A stretch of DNA of 5,753 bases, taken from NCBI GenBank assembly GCA_025935235.1, contig JAICVT010000290.1, positions 1 through 5,753 on the forward strand. The letters run 5' to 3'. A program made the translations under genes and the position numbers. This DNA is from Ktedonobacterales bacterium (GTDB taxonomy: Bacteria > Chloroflexota > Ktedonobacteria > Ktedonobacterales > JADMIN01). Positions 5,304 to 5,753 of the stretch are shown here, in pieces (the stretch's first letter is position 1; each line of letters starts with the position of its first letter). The notes below the pieces were generated by a model. The model saw nothing but the letters and a program-made list of their open reading frames with translations, did no database searches and was not told the DNA's origin.

Positions 5304-5753
5304 TTACCCGCGCAGCTTGTTGAGGGCGGCTGTCAACCGTCGCGCAGAGGCGGCGGTTGATGGCGAGGGTGGCGCCGTCGCCTCGCCATAGCGCGCGTCG
5401 TCGTAGCTCGCGGTTAGCGCTGCCAGCCCTGGTTCATCCGGCGTCGCGCCGCGCTCAGTTAGCGCTCCGGCCAATCGGCGGCTGTATTCGTCGGCGGTCT
5501 CGCCTGGTCGCCGCCCGATGCCCGCGCTGGCCCCCGCTCGCAGCGCCTCGCGATACAGCCAGCGCGCGCTGCCCGGCGTGAGCGGATCTTGCTCCTTCGC
5601 GTCCGCGCCGCGCCGCAGCCCCGCCAACAGGTCGCGCGCCTGTCGCCGCAGCAGGCCGCGCGCGTCCAGCGACTCGCGCTCCTCATCCAGCTCCGGGTCA
5701 GCGTCCATCTTGAGCGAGCGCAGCATGATGCGCACACCCTCGTAGAGCAGATA
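5304..5753 (-). CDS. C-terminal part of a DUF4129-domain membrane protein (5' end outside the window)
   Basis: The frame is open to the right edge, so only the last 149 residues are seen and no start codon should be assigned. The visible part opens with YLLYEGVRIMLRSLK, which looks like the cytoplasmic exit of a membrane segment. An acidic/basic region follows (DADPELDEERESLDARGLLRRQ), then a DUF4129-like domain. Its marks are WLYREALRAGASAGIGRRPGE, then TADEYSRRLAGAL, then LAALTASYDDARYGE, which match the family pattern of Y-x-x-LL, G-x-TPxEY and a closing L-T-x-x-Y-x-x-ARYG. DUF4129 usually forms the C-terminus of multi-pass proteins, often with a transglutaminase-like domain, with a role that is not established. 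The tail after ARYGE is Pro/Ser/Ala-rich and ends LTAALNKLRG. The stop TAA is 45 nt from the inverted repeat at 5223-5258. Confidence 0.8.
   Translation of the reverse strand, partial: YLLYEGVRIMLRSLKMDADPELDEERESLDARGLLRRQARDLLAGLRRGADAKEQDPLTPGSARWLYREALRAGASAGIGRRPGETADEYSRRLAGALTERGATPDEPGLAALTASYDDARYGEATAPPSPSTAASARRLTAALNKLRG

Overview
The window is a stretch of high-GC bacterial chromosome, probably from a Chloroflexota (Ktedonobacteria-like) genome. That placement is an inference. It rests on the GC-biased codon use, the TIR-like / proline-rich / transmembrane protein architecture, and the mix of FtsH, DUF1206 and DUF4129 proteins. No marker gene here fixes the taxon. Every recognisable gene encodes a membrane-associated protein.

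Layout. Positions 1-131 are a leader that may hold the end of an upstream gene. A complete ftsH (ATP- and zinc-dependent membrane protease) follows on the + strand from about 132 to 2180. It ends at a textbook intrinsic terminator (2203-2248). A second + strand gene (2351-3247) encodes a six-helix DUF1206 protein. It converges on a minus-strand gene (about 4459 down to 3297) for a single-pass membrane protein with a TIR-like N-terminal region, a Pro/Tyr/Gly-rich linker, one transmembrane helix and a C-terminal extracytoplasmic domain. That gene is split by an apparent -1 frameshift near 3930-3965. It is preceded by an extended -10 promoter (4551-4559) and a perfect 3 x 12 bp tandem repeat carrying in-frame ATGs. 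Upstream is a minus-strand gene for a small four-helix membrane protein (5120 down to 4674). At the right edge is the C-terminal part of a DUF4129-domain protein (5753 down to 5304), cut by the window.

The most informative non-coding stretch is 5189-5258. It is an AT-rich island holding a near-consensus sigma-70 promoter on the minus strand, TTGACT-N17-TATACT. Two operator-like palindromes share the core TAGTCA-N4-TGACTA. One sits over the predicted transcription start. The other covers the -35 box and extends into a 36-bp inverted repeat with 17-bp arms. This predicts tight control of the four-helix protein by a dimeric winged-helix repressor (MarR-like, by inference) that is not encoded in the window.

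I see no rRNA, tRNA, CRISPR array, transposase or integrase. The region looks like ordinary chromosomal housekeeping plus lineage-specific membrane genes rather than a mobile island. The best candidates for something not well described are the TIR-like membrane protein and the doubly operated four-helix gene.
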